Origin: Nitrospira sp.
Lineage (GTDB): Bacteria; Nitrospirota; Nitrospiria; Nitrospirales; Nitrospiraceae
Reading direction: 5' to 3'
DNA length: 32,993 nt
Assembly (NCBI GenBank): GCA_029865345.1
Contig: JAOUHD010000017.1
Location: forward strand, 1 to 32,993
Below the pieces are notes generated by a model. It was given only the letters and a program-made list of their open reading frames with translations. It made no database searches and was not told the origin of the DNA. This document shows, in pieces, positions 25,068 to 32,283 of the stretch. The translations under genes were made by a program, and so were the position numbers. Every line of letters begins with the position of its first letter. Positions within the stretch are counted from its first letter, which is position 1.

Positions 25068-26249
25068 ATGAAAGGATCGAAGTCTGAAACCGAATTGCTC
25101 CTGCAGTTTTCCAACCACCTGAAATCCTTTCGCACTCAGAAAGGTTTGTCTCAGGGCCAGCTAGCCAGTCGAGCCGGCATTACTCGGCAAGCTGTCTCAG
25201 CCATCGAATCGAATCTCTATTTACCGACAACCGCGGTGGCCCTTCGGCTGGCGTCCATCCTCGCCTGTCGTGTGGAAGACCTGTTCAGCCTCGTTCCAAC
25301 GGAGGATATGATCGAGGGCACCCTGATTGGCCATCTCCCCCAAGCAAAGACAAGGGCTCACCCGATTCGAGTCAAAGTGTCAACCATTGGAAAGCGGACG
25401 GTCGTGCGGCCTGTCACCGACTTGGGAGAGCAGCTCTCCTTCGCCATCCCAGCCGATGGCTATGTCACCGAGACGTACAGCAAGCGATCCGGCACCACCG
25501 TTCACGTGAAACTCTCCCGCGATCGAGAAGCGGTCCAACAGGAAATCTCGGTGGCTGGCTGTGATCCGGCAATCTTTTTGGTCGGTGAACATCTACGACG
25601 AAACAAAGACCAGACGACCGTCGTGGGTTGGAGCATGGGAAGCACGGCCGCACTCCAGTCGCTACAACGAGGCGAGGTGCATGTCGCCGGCATGCATCTC
25701 TTTGATCCAGTCACAGGTGAATCGAATCTGCCATTTCTTAGACGGTCTCTGAAGGGGGCCGATTATGAAGTGGTGACCTTCGCAACCTGGGAGGAAGGAT
25801 TCCTCGTTCGCCCGGGTAATCCAAAATCTATTCGCACAGCCGCTGATCTGATGGAACCTCTCGTAACCCTCGTGAATCGAGAAGAGGGTTCGGGAGCAAG
25901 GTTGTTGCTCGATCAGCGGTTACGGCCAGCCGGAATACAGCCCACTCAAGTTCTCGGGTATGACCGAATCGTATCATCCCATTTCGAAGTGGCCAGAGCC
26001 ATCGCGGAACGCCAGGCAGACGTTGGAATTGGAATTCGATCTGCGGCACAACTGTTCGACTTGGATTTCATACCGCTACAGACAGCGCGTTATGACCTTG
26101 TGGTGCCTAAGCCGTATCTCAAGTCGCATCCCACTCTCGCCCATCTGTTCGAAACGCTTGTCAGCCGTCCATTCAGAAACGAGATCGAAGCCCTCGGCGG
26201 GTACGACACGAGTGAAACGGGAAAAACCCAGGTCTTGCGGACCAGCTGA
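25068..26249 (+). CDS. XRE-type regulator with periplasmic-binding-like sensor domain
   Basis: The 393-residue protein has an XRE helix-turn-helix (about 15-70, with GLSQGQLASRAGITRQAVSA). Its C-terminal half is a PBP-like domain (about 180-380), recognisable from GWSMGSTAALQSLQRGEVHVAG and VNREEGSGARLLLDQRL. Regulators of this design bind an oxyanion or cofactor precursor in the PBP-like part and are typically found next to molybdate or tungstate transporter genes. The neighbouring porin and modABC genes support that here. There is no clear ribosome binding site before the ATG. Whether it represses or activates cannot be told. Confidence 0.88.
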   Translation: MKGSKSETELLLQFSNHLKSFRTQKGLSQGQLASRAGITRQAVSAIESNLYLPTTAVALRLASILACRVEDLFSLVPTEDMIEGTLIGHLPQAKTRAHPIRVKVSTIGKRTVVRPVTDLGEQLSFAIPADGYVTETYSKRSGTTVHVKLSRDREAVQQEISVAGCDPAIFLVGEHLRRNKDQTTVVGWSMGSTAALQSLQRGEVHVAGMHLFDPVTGESNLPFLRRSLKGADYEVVTFATWEEGFLVRPGNPKSIRTAADLMEPLVTLVNREEGSGARLLLDQRLRPAGIQPTQVLGYDRIVSSHFEVARAIAERQADVGIGIRSAAQLFDLDFIPLQTARYDLVVPKPYLKSHPTLAHLFETLVSRPFRNEIEALGGYDTSETGKTQVLRTS

Positions 26250-26280
26250 AGGTGAACCTCGTGAAGGCTGTGACCCCGTC

Positions 26281-27813
26281 ATGAAAGAGATGGAAAGGAA
26301 CAAACACCTCGGTATCCTGAGCACTGTAGCCATAGGTATCGTGACAATGTTTGCAACCGGCATGGCTGTGGCTGAAGAACCATTACGTGGGGAATCCTCC
26401 CCTCCCTCAACGAACCCTGTTCCCAATCTGGTCGATTCGATCTTTGCCATCAAACAGCGAACAGACGCACAGACAGGGAAAAACCTGATCGAACCGGCTG
26501 ATGCAGTACTGATTCAACGGCGAGAGGTGGAATGGAGCCGCCACTTACGGACGGCTCTATACCTGCCTGACTGGATCGACTTGGGGTTAGAAAACAGGAC
26601 ACGGTTCGAATCCTATGACCATCCCTGGCGGACCAGTCAAGCCATCGGCAATGGTCAGACTGATCCTCAAATCCTACTAAGATCTCGTCTACGATTCGGG
26701 TTGGGAGGAAATGGCCCTTTCCGGTTTCTCCTTGAGGGACAGGACGCACGGGTTTATTTGAACAAAGATCCCGGTGATTTCCGAGACAATACGACCGTCA
26801 ATGAATTCGACATCTTGCAATTACTCGGCGCCTTAACTCTAAACAACGTATTCGGAAGTGCTCTGCGTACCGACATGCACGTCGGACGTATGACGATGGA
26901 CTTCGGCCGCCGCCGGCTGATCGCACGCAATGATTTTCGGAATACGTCGAACGCATTCGATGGGCTTCACTGGCAAGTCAGTCAGGGCCAGACCTGGCGA
27001 GTCCGGGCATTTTTTGTTGAACCAGTCATCCGAAACGAAGTGCAGCTTGATGAGCAGAATAGCAAATCCCTGTTTTGGGGAAGCTATTTCGAGAGCCGAC
27101 ACGTTCCCTGGTTTCAGATCGATGCTTACTATTTGGGTCTGAATGACCGGCACATGCCAAACGTATCAAGCCATCGGACCTATTCTACGTTCGGAGGCCG
27201 CCTATCCAAGAACCCCAAGCTAGGAGAACTCGACTACGAAATTGAAAGTGCGTGGCAGATTGGAACGCGCGGAGACACCGATCACTTCGCCCATTTTCAG
27301 CATCTTGACCTCGGCTATACGTTTAACCTCCCCTGGGCTCCTCGATTGCTGTTTCATTACGACTATGCCAGCGGAGACCGGCAGCCAGGTGATAGTCAGG
27401 ATGAAGGATTTGATACGTTGTTCGGAGCGCGGCGCTGGGAGTTGATGCCGACCGGCACGTTCGGGCCATTTTTCCGAACCAACCTCAATTCGCCGGGCTG
27501 GCGTCTTATTGTCAATCCAACACCTGGCTGGATTGTACAAGTCAAACATCGCGTCTGGTATTTGGCTCAAAGCCAGGATGTCTTCGGTAATTCTGGCTTG
27601 CAGGATACCACTGGACAAGCCGGGAACTCATTAGGGCATGACGTCGAATTACGCGCACAATGGGCGCTCAGCACCAATATGGATTTCGATATTGGATACG
27701 TGCATTGGTTCAAGGGATCCTATTTCGACCGCCTCCCCAGCTCCGCGGGTCTTCCCCTCGGAGGAAACAAAGATACAGACTACTTTTATCTCCAAATGCG
27801 CGTGAGGGTGTAG
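26281..27813 (+). CDS. Outer-membrane porin, alginate-export family
   Basis: The 510-residue protein has a signal peptide (residues 1-33, ending near MAVAEE) and then alternating beta-strand patterns to the C-terminus. Family-like segments are LGLENRTRFESYDHPWR, LLRSRLRFGLGG and FHYDYASGDRQPGD. It ends in a short aromatic strand (YFYLQMRVRV), as outer-membrane barrels do. It matches the alginate_exp (AlgE-like) family, which includes many channels unrelated to alginate. The start at 26281 is preferred because it precedes the signal peptide. It sits between the XRE-PBP regulator and modABC, so it is probably the outer-membrane entry for their substrate. Confidence 0.85.
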   Translation: MKEMERNKHLGILSTVAIGIVTMFATGMAVAEEPLRGESSPPSTNPVPNLVDSIFAIKQRTDAQTGKNLIEPADAVLIQRREVEWSRHLRTALYLPDWIDLGLENRTRFESYDHPWRTSQAIGNGQTDPQILLRSRLRFGLGGNGPFRFLLEGQDARVYLNKDPGDFRDNTTVNEFDILQLLGALTLNNVFGSALRTDMHVGRMTMDFGRRRLIARNDFRNTSNAFDGLHWQVSQGQTWRVRAFFVEPVIRNEVQLDEQNSKSLFWGSYFESRHVPWFQIDAYYLGLNDRHMPNVSSHRTYSTFGGRLSKNPKLGELDYEIESAWQIGTRGDTDHFAHFQHLDLGYTFNLPWAPRLLFHYDYASGDRQPGDSQDEGFDTLFGARRWELMPTGTFGPFFRTNLNSPGWRLIVNPTPGWIVQVKHRVWYLAQSQDVFGNSGLQDTTGQAGNSLGHDVELRAQWALSTNMDFDIGYVHWFKGSYFDRLPSSAGLPLGGNKDTDYFYLQMRVRV

Positions 27814-27823
27814 AAAACGATCC

Positions 27824-28591
27824 ATGAGACAACTCCTGCTTATCTTCAGCTTGTTCATCATCATGGATTCGGACATTCTGCGTGCTGAAGAGATCACGAT
27901 TGCTGCCGCATCTGATCTGAGTTTTGCCTTCAAGGAACTTATTTCAGAGTACGAGGTGGCCAGCGGCAACCAGGTGAAGTTGACGTTGGGTTCATCAGGC
28001 AACTTTTTTGCTCAAATTCAGAATGGCGCGCCATTCGACCTCTATTTCTCTGCCGATATCTCCTATCCAAAGAAATTGGAAGAAGCCGGCCTGATTGTGC
28101 CGGGATCACTCTATCGCTATGCCATTGGACGCATCGTCCTCTGGACCTGGCATGAATCGCCTGTCAATGTCACGCGAGGCATTGCAGCGCTTCGTCAACC
28201 ATCTGCGAAGACAATTGCGATTGCGAATCCTAGACATGCGCCGTATGGCCGAGCGGCAATCGCCGCGATGGAACATTTCAAAATGTACGATGACGTCAAA
28301 GACCGGCTGGTCCTAGGAGAAAACGTCTCGCAAGCCGCGCAGTTCGTTGAATCTGGCGCAGCCGATATCGGCATCATTGCACTCTCATTGGCACTTGCAC
28401 CCGCCATGAGCACGAAGGGAACCTACTGGGAGATCCCTGCGGAGACGCACCCACCACTTGAGCAAGGAGCCGTCATCATCAAGGCATCGAAGCGAGCCGA
28501 CTCGGCGAAGCAGTTCCTTGAGTTTGTGAAGAGCCGGCAAGGAGTGGCCATCATGAAGCGCTATGGATTTGTAGCCCCGGAGTCCCGATGA
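27824..28591 (+). CDS. modA: Molybdate-type ABC transporter substrate-binding protein
   Basis: The 255-residue protein has a signal peptide (residues 1-20) and the ModA opening EITIAAASDLSFAFKELI. Other family pieces are LTLGSSGNFFAQIQNGAPFDLYFSADI and the later AIANPRHAPYGRAA and IGIIALSLA segments. It binds molybdate or tungstate in the periplasm and delivers it to ModB. The gene follows the porin gene by ten bases and its stop overlaps the modB start, so the porin and modABC form one unit. Confidence 0.95.
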   Translation: MRQLLLIFSLFIIMDSDILRAEEITIAAASDLSFAFKELISEYEVASGNQVKLTLGSSGNFFAQIQNGAPFDLYFSADISYPKKLEEAGLIVPGSLYRYAIGRIVLWTWHESPVNVTRGIAALRQPSAKTIAIANPRHAPYGRAAIAAMEHFKMYDDVKDRLVLGENVSQAAQFVESGAADIGIIALSLALAPAMSTKGTYWEIPAETHPPLEQGAVIIKASKRADSAKQFLEFVKSRQGVAIMKRYGFVAPESR

Positions 28592-29262
28592 ATTGGATGG
28601 CCATTTGGGTGACGTGCAAACTGGCGACCCTCACGTCCCTCACCTTATTGATCATCGGCCTCCCTATCGCCTATTGGTTGACCTATTCGAAATGGCGTTG
28701 GAAGTTTCTGATTGAATCGATCGTGGCCCTGCCATTAGTCCTGCCACCCACGGTGCTGGGGTTCTACATTCTCATCGCCATCGGACCACACAGCCCAATT
28801 GGGCGCTTCTACACAGATCTCGTCGGCCATCCGCTGCCGTTCAGCTTTCAAGGGTTACTCCTGGCGTCCATTCTCTATAGTTTGCCCTTTGCTGTTCAAC
28901 CGTTTGCCACCGCCTTCGAGCAAGTCGATCGAAAGCTCATCGAAGCTTCCTGGACGCTTGGTCTCTCAAAACTGAAGACTTTTTTCAGGCTCATTCTTCC
29001 CCTTTCGACTGCGGGACTCATCACAGGTGTCGTCCTGAGCTTTGCCCATACCTTGGGAGAATTTGGGGTCGTCTTAATGGTCGGCGGCAATATCGAGGGT
29101 ATCACGCGTACGGTTTCAATTGAGATTTACGACGAGGTGCAGGCTCTCAACTACGCCGCGGCAGCCAAGACTTCTGCCTTGCTCCTTCTCGTGTCCTACA
29201 CCGTCTTGTTGCTGGTCTATGCCATGAATCGTCGTGTCTGGTCGGTATGGCCCCAGAAATAA
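28588..29262 (+). CDS. modB: Molybdate ABC transporter permease
   Basis: The 224-residue membrane protein has about five hydrophobic helices. It has the permease (EAA) loop in the form IEASWTLGLSKLKTFFRLILP, through which it contacts ModC. VLPPTVLGFYILIAIGPHSPIG is typical of ModB/CysT-like permeases. It overlaps modA by four bases (ATGA) and modC by 16 bases, which points to tight translational coupling. Confidence 0.95.
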   Translation: MNWMAIWVTCKLATLTSLTLLIIGLPIAYWLTYSKWRWKFLIESIVALPLVLPPTVLGFYILIAIGPHSPIGRFYTDLVGHPLPFSFQGLLLASILYSLPFAVQPFATAFEQVDRKLIEASWTLGLSKLKTFFRLILPLSTAGLITGVVLSFAHTLGEFGVVLMVGGNIEGITRTVSIEIYDEVQALNYAAAAKTSALLLLVSYTVLLLVYAMNRRVWSVWPQK

Positions 29263-30335
29263 CGCTGAACATTCGCAAGACCTTTGTCGATCGCGCCACC
29301 ATTGCGGTGCAACTTAGGCTCCCTCTTGATCCGCCGTCCGTCACGATTCTCTTCGGCCCATCGGGATCTGGAAAAACCACTATCCTCCGTTGCCTTGCAG
29401 GACTCGAACAGCCTGAAGAAGGAACCATTTCATGGAACGGTCAGATCTGGTTCGACGCAGCCACTCATGTCCATGCCCCGCCGCAAGCACGCGGGCTCGG
29501 CTATATGGCGCAAGCCTATGCGTTATTCCCCAATTACACAGTGGAGGGAAACATTGCCTATGGACTGAGCGGGCTCTCCATCCAGGAGAAGAAGGCTCGC
29601 GTCAACGAGGTGCTCTCCTTGTTGCAGATCACACAACTCGCGCAGCAAAAGCCGGCTCAGTTATCCGGCGGACAACAGCAGCGTGTCGCCTTGGCACGCG
29701 CGATCGCTAGACGGCCGCAACTGTTGCTGCTCGATGAGCCATTGTCGGCACTCGATGCACCGACCAGAACCAAACTATGCGAGGACCTGCGGATGTTGCT
29801 GACGAGGTTGGCCATCCCCGCGGTTGTCGTCACGCATGACTGGACAGAGGCACTTGCGCTCGGTGATCAGATGGCTGTGATTGATGAAGGACGCCTGTTA
29901 CAGACCGGCATACCACAAGACGTCTTCAGCCGACCGATCAATGCCGATGTTGCCCGTGTCGTCGGTATCGAAACTGTTCTCCACGGACGAGTCAGAGAGA
30001 TACGAGATGAATTGGCAACAGTCCAGGTCGGTCCAGTGCCTGTCATCGCCGTGGCTTCGCCGGGACTTGAGTCCGATGTCTTTGTCTGCATACGAGCCGA
30101 AGATGTCACACTGGAATTAGCCGGTTCCAGCGAAACGAGTGCCAGAAATCACCTGAGGGGAACCGTCCAGGCCATCACCTCGCTCGGCGCACTGGTACGA
30201 GTCACCATTGACTGCGGATTTCTTCTGACTGCGCTCGTCACTCGATCTGCACAGAGCGAACTGCGGTTGGCTATCGGCAGCGACGTGCGGGCTGCCTTCA
30301 AAGCAGGCTCTGTACACCTCATTCCACGCCGATAA
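29247..30335 (+). CDS. modC: Molybdate ABC transporter ATP-binding protein
   Basis: The 362-residue protein has Walker A GPSGSGKTTI (37-46), the Q loop in YMAQAYALFPNYTV and the ABC signature LSGGQQQRVALARA. Walker B with the D loop reads LLLLDEPLSALD, and the H loop is VVTHD. After the ATPase domain a C-terminal TOBE domain (about 285-360) is present, which in ModC binds the oxyanion and provides feedback. It ends the modABC unit; nothing on the same strand follows for 345 bases. Confidence 0.95.
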   Translation: MAPEITLNIRKTFVDRATIAVQLRLPLDPPSVTILFGPSGSGKTTILRCLAGLEQPEEGTISWNGQIWFDAATHVHAPPQARGLGYMAQAYALFPNYTVEGNIAYGLSGLSIQEKKARVNEVLSLLQITQLAQQKPAQLSGGQQQRVALARAIARRPQLLLLDEPLSALDAPTRTKLCEDLRMLLTRLAIPAVVVTHDWTEALALGDQMAVIDEGRLLQTGIPQDVFSRPINADVARVVGIETVLHGRVREIRDELATVQVGPVPVIAVASPGLESDVFVCIRAEDVTLELAGSSETSARNHLRGTVQAITSLGALVRVTIDCGFLLTALVTRSAQSELRLAIGSDVRAAFKAGSVHLIPRR

Positions 30336-30375
30336 TCCATCTTCCACTTCAGGCAGGCTCCCTCTCCCCAGTTTC

Positions 30376-30384
30376 TGTGGATAA
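30376..30384 (-). promoter_or_regulatory. DnaA box (TTATCCACA)
   Basis: The minus strand reads TTATCCACA, a perfect match to the strong DnaA box consensus TTATNCACA. Confidence 0.55.
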
Positions 30385-30603
30385 ACCTGTGCGCAACACT
30401 CCTCACGATGTCTGAACCTGAGAAATGCGCCTTGCACGACCTTCTTGCCTATTTTTTAATCATTGTATGGATGGAGAAAGCATGCCCCTACACCTTGTAG
30501 ATGTTGATCTATTTCTAAGAAGAAACCTGAAAGAGCTCGTTCGTTCAAGGCCCTAACCGTGTTTGTTTGCTCCTAGCTGATTAATCTTCTTCCAGCAAAA
30601 AAG

Positions 30604-30612
30604 TTATACACA
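30604..30612 (+). promoter_or_regulatory. DnaA box (TTATACACA)
   Basis: The plus strand reads TTATACACA, a second perfect match to TTATNCACA, 220 bases from the first and facing it. Confidence 0.55.
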
Positions 30613-30640
30613 GGCACTTCACACATATCCTTAATATCCA

Positions 30641-30653
30641 CTTGACAGACAAG
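30641..30653 (+). promoter_or_regulatory. -35 element with overlapping CTTG-N5-CAAG inverted repeat
   Basis: A perfect TTGACA lies at 30642-30647 and is overlapped by the inverted repeat CTTG-ACAGA-CAAG. The -10 region (about 30665) is poor. The repeat is a candidate operator for the self-cleaving repressor encoded immediately downstream. Confidence 0.4.
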
Positions 30654-30680
30654 CATGAGAGTGTTACCAATGGCTACATC

Positions 30681-31226
30681 ATGAAATCACAAGACCTCAA
30701 ACAAATTCGAGAAGAATTAGGCCTTACCCAGCAACAACTTGCCGAGGCCCTACACACGACTCGGGTGTCCGTAGCGCGCTATGAAGCCGGCATGCGACGG
30801 ATTCCCGGTGTCGTCTCGGTCGTGCTGAATCAGTTACGACGTAAGACAGCCGTTCCCATGGCTGGCCTGGTTGCAGCCGGCTCCCCGATCGAGCCGGTGC
30901 CACAATCGGAACTCGTGGATATCCCTCCAAGCATGTTGCGGAGTGGAGAGACGTTCGCCTTAACGGTCAAGGGAGAATCCATGAAAGACGACGGCATTTT
31001 ACCCGGCGACCTCGTGGTGGTGCATAAACAAGGCACGGCCAAAAACGGGCAGACCGTTGTCGCCTTGGTCAATGGCGAGGCTACGATTAAGACCTATATC
31101 AAGAAGGATGCCCACATTGAACTTCGTCCGGCCAACGAGATGATGCAGCCGATCATGGTCAGGCCATCGGATGAATTTCAGATCGAAGGAATTGTCATTG
31201 GTGTCATCCGACATTGTACCGTCTAG
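30681..31226 (+). CDS. LexA-like repressor: XRE helix-turn-helix with S24 peptidase
   Basis: The 181-residue protein has an N-terminal XRE helix-turn-helix (residues 4-50, with GLTQQQLAEALHTTRVSVAR) and a C-terminal S24/LexA self-cleavage domain. Catalytic Ser100 lies in KGESMKDDGILPGDL, Lys137 in GEATIKTY, and the likely Ala66-Gly67 cleavage site in LVAAGSPIE. True LexA has a winged helix, so this is a CI-like or alternative damage-responsive repressor, of phage or chromosomal type. The ATG at 30681 has no ribosome binding site. The DNA upstream carries a perfect -35 and a small inverted repeat. Confidence 0.88.
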   Translation: MKSQDLKQIREELGLTQQQLAEALHTTRVSVARYEAGMRRIPGVVSVVLNQLRRKTAVPMAGLVAAGSPIEPVPQSELVDIPPSMLRSGETFALTVKGESMKDDGILPGDLVVVHKQGTAKNGQTVVALVNGEATIKTYIKKDAHIELRPANEMMQPIMVRPSDEFQIEGIVIGVIRHCTV

Positions 31227-31246
31227 CCAATTGAAGGGAGGAAACG

Positions 31247-31495
31247 ATGCTCGCGACAGAGTCACTCTCTCTCACGAAAGATCAGTTGATGGATCTGGAA
31301 AGAACGGTGGCAGCACTGGACAACCGGTTGCAGAGCATCCAGCGAGGCTTGCAACGAAGCACTGCAGGCTCGTTGGTGGAGCGTTTTCGAAGCTTACTGC
31401 CGTCCAAACAGGGAAGCCAGTTCATGTCGGCAGTCTGCAATCGACATGTCCGGTTGAATACAAAGCTGACGAGCCATGACAGTCGAAGAGCGTAG
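31247..31495 (+). CDS. Small hypothetical protein downstream of the S24 repressor
   Basis: The 82-residue protein starts with a predicted helix that could form a coiled coil (DQLMDLERTVAALDNRLQSIQRGL) and ends with a basic tail. It is not recognised. AGGGAGG lies five bases before the ATG, so translation is likely. It lies 20 bases after the repressor gene and probably shares its transcript, which makes it a candidate target of repressor cleavage. Confidence 0.6.
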   Translation: MLATESLSLTKDQLMDLERTVAALDNRLQSIQRGLQRSTAGSLVERFRSLLPSKQGSQFMSAVCNRHVRLNTKLTSHDSRRA

Positions 31496-31658
31496 CGCAC
31501 TATCAGTGCGGACCGGTCCATGTTCTGATTGCGGCATAATCGTCGAACGGCTGATGGAATCGTTCGACGGCTTGACTCACTCCACAGTTCGACTCTGCCC
31601 AGCTTGCTGGAATGCCCACTGCCAACGACAAGTCTTCGCCGGCGGATGCTGCGGGTAG
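31476..31658 (+). CDS. Small zinc-ribbon-like protein
   Basis: The 60-residue protein has two CxxC pairs, CSDC (16-19) and CPAC (about 42-45), followed by a C-terminal GGCCG. This is the layout of a treble-clef or zinc-ribbon metal site. It overlaps the end of the preceding gene by 20 bases, so it may be translationally coupled to it. No ribosome binding site is visible. Confidence 0.45.
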   Translation: MTVEERSALSVRTGPCSDCGIIVERLMESFDGLTHSTVRLCPACWNAHCQRQVFAGGCCG

Positions 31659-31726
31659 GAAATCGCTCCCAAAAGGGTCGTCCCTCCGCTTCCAATCTGC
31701 TCGTCAGTGCGCGATAGTTCTGTTAC

Positions 31727-31768
31727 GCCCCCGTAGCTCAGTTGGAGAGACCAGCGGTTTCCTAAGCC
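31727..31768 (+). pseudogene. 5' half of a decayed tRNA-like sequence (Arg-CCT-like)
   Basis: The segment GCCCCCGTAGCTCAGTTGGA is the typical start of a bacterial tRNA: acceptor strand, TA, D-stem and D-loop. About 20 bases later comes TTCCTAA, the layout of an anticodon loop with CCT. The D-stem 3' side (GACC) no longer pairs with GCTC, and no T-arm or acceptor 3' strand follows. It is therefore a remnant, not a working gene. Confidence 0.55.
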
Positions 31769-31830
31769 TCTCAGATACTCGCACATAAGTCCTTACCAAA
31801 CAGCGCTTTTGCAGCGGATGTTTCCTCCTT

Positions 31831-32100
31831 GTGCGAAATGAAGGTGACTCTCTCACGCCAGGAGAAGAGGCACCGCACAGTTCAAGGAGAAAATGCGAGG
31901 CAGAGGCCGTAACCGGCGTGCTGGAGAGATTCACGCAGCAGGAGTGCCAGTCTCACTGGCGCGAGCAGTGCGTCTCGCAATTGCTAGCCGGTCGGTTACA
32001 TCCGGTGGCGACCAGATACCTGCGGACACAGTGTGATGCCGAACAGGGAGACGTCGCCAGAAAAGCCTCTTGGTACCTGTTCACCAGTTTGATCCGATAG
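31831..32100 (+). CDS. Possible small hypothetical protein
   Basis: A frame of up to 89 codons with a GTG start; an internal GTG at 31918 would give 61 residues. The C-terminal part (SQLLAGRLHPVATRYLRTQC) is helical and looks plausible. There is no ribosome binding site, no known domain, and the N-terminal part looks non-coding. Confidence 0.3.
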   Translation: MRNEGDSLTPGEEAPHSSRRKCEAEAVTGVLERFTQQECQSHWREQCVSQLLAGRLHPVATRYLRTQCDAEQGDVARKASWYLFTSLIR

Positions 32101-32112
32101 AGGGAGCATTCG

Positions 32113-32283
32113 CTAGTCCATCTCTTCGCCGCCTTCAAGGCACACTTCACATTGGTCCAATTCCACGGTGCCATGCGCACTGCAGAAATACCGGCGGCAC
32201 CGGCTGCACGTCATAAAGGTCATCCTGACTCGATCTTGGGCTTCGCATCGATCACACTGGCCAGCGCTGCGGGCTTTGGGCAT
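32113..32283 (-). CDS. 56-residue zinc-binding protein
   Basis: The minus strand from the ATG at 32283 encodes MPKARSAGQCDRCEAQDRVR followed by further cysteines and the stop. The pattern is CxxC (10-13), CxxC (26-29), Cys34, His37 and CxxC (45-48), enough ligands for two zinc sites. GGAG lies eight bases before the ATG. The seven regularly spaced cysteines within 56 codons make this very unlikely to be a chance frame. Function is unknown. Confidence 0.65.
   Translation of the reverse strand: MPKARSAGQCDRCEAQDRVRMTFMTCSRCRRYFCSAHGTVELDQCEVCLEGGEEMD

Larger units (their letters stand above)
30336..30680. other. Intergenic region with two DnaA boxes and AT-rich stretch
   Basis: This 345-base gap holds no convincing gene. 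It contains two consensus DnaA boxes, listed separately, and AT-rich runs such as TATTTTTTAATCATT between them. A 24-codon frame at 30482 has GGAG before its ATG, but it is too short to judge. The right end carries the promoter of the S24 repressor gene. Confidence 0.6.

Noticed and set aside
25960..26280. N-terminal extension of the porin
   Set aside because: It overlaps the end of the XRE-PBP gene in another frame and would bury the signal peptide in the middle of the protein.
30408..30556. Two overlapping short frames of 30 and 24 codons between modC and the repressor
   Set aside because: Too short to judge. The second has GGAG before its ATG, but nothing else supports coding, and the AT-rich DNA suits a regulatory role better.
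31282..31695. Minus-strand frame of 137 codons
   Set aside because: It is antisense to a gene with a good ribosome binding site and a cysteine-rich frame, and its arginine-rich translation looks non-coding.
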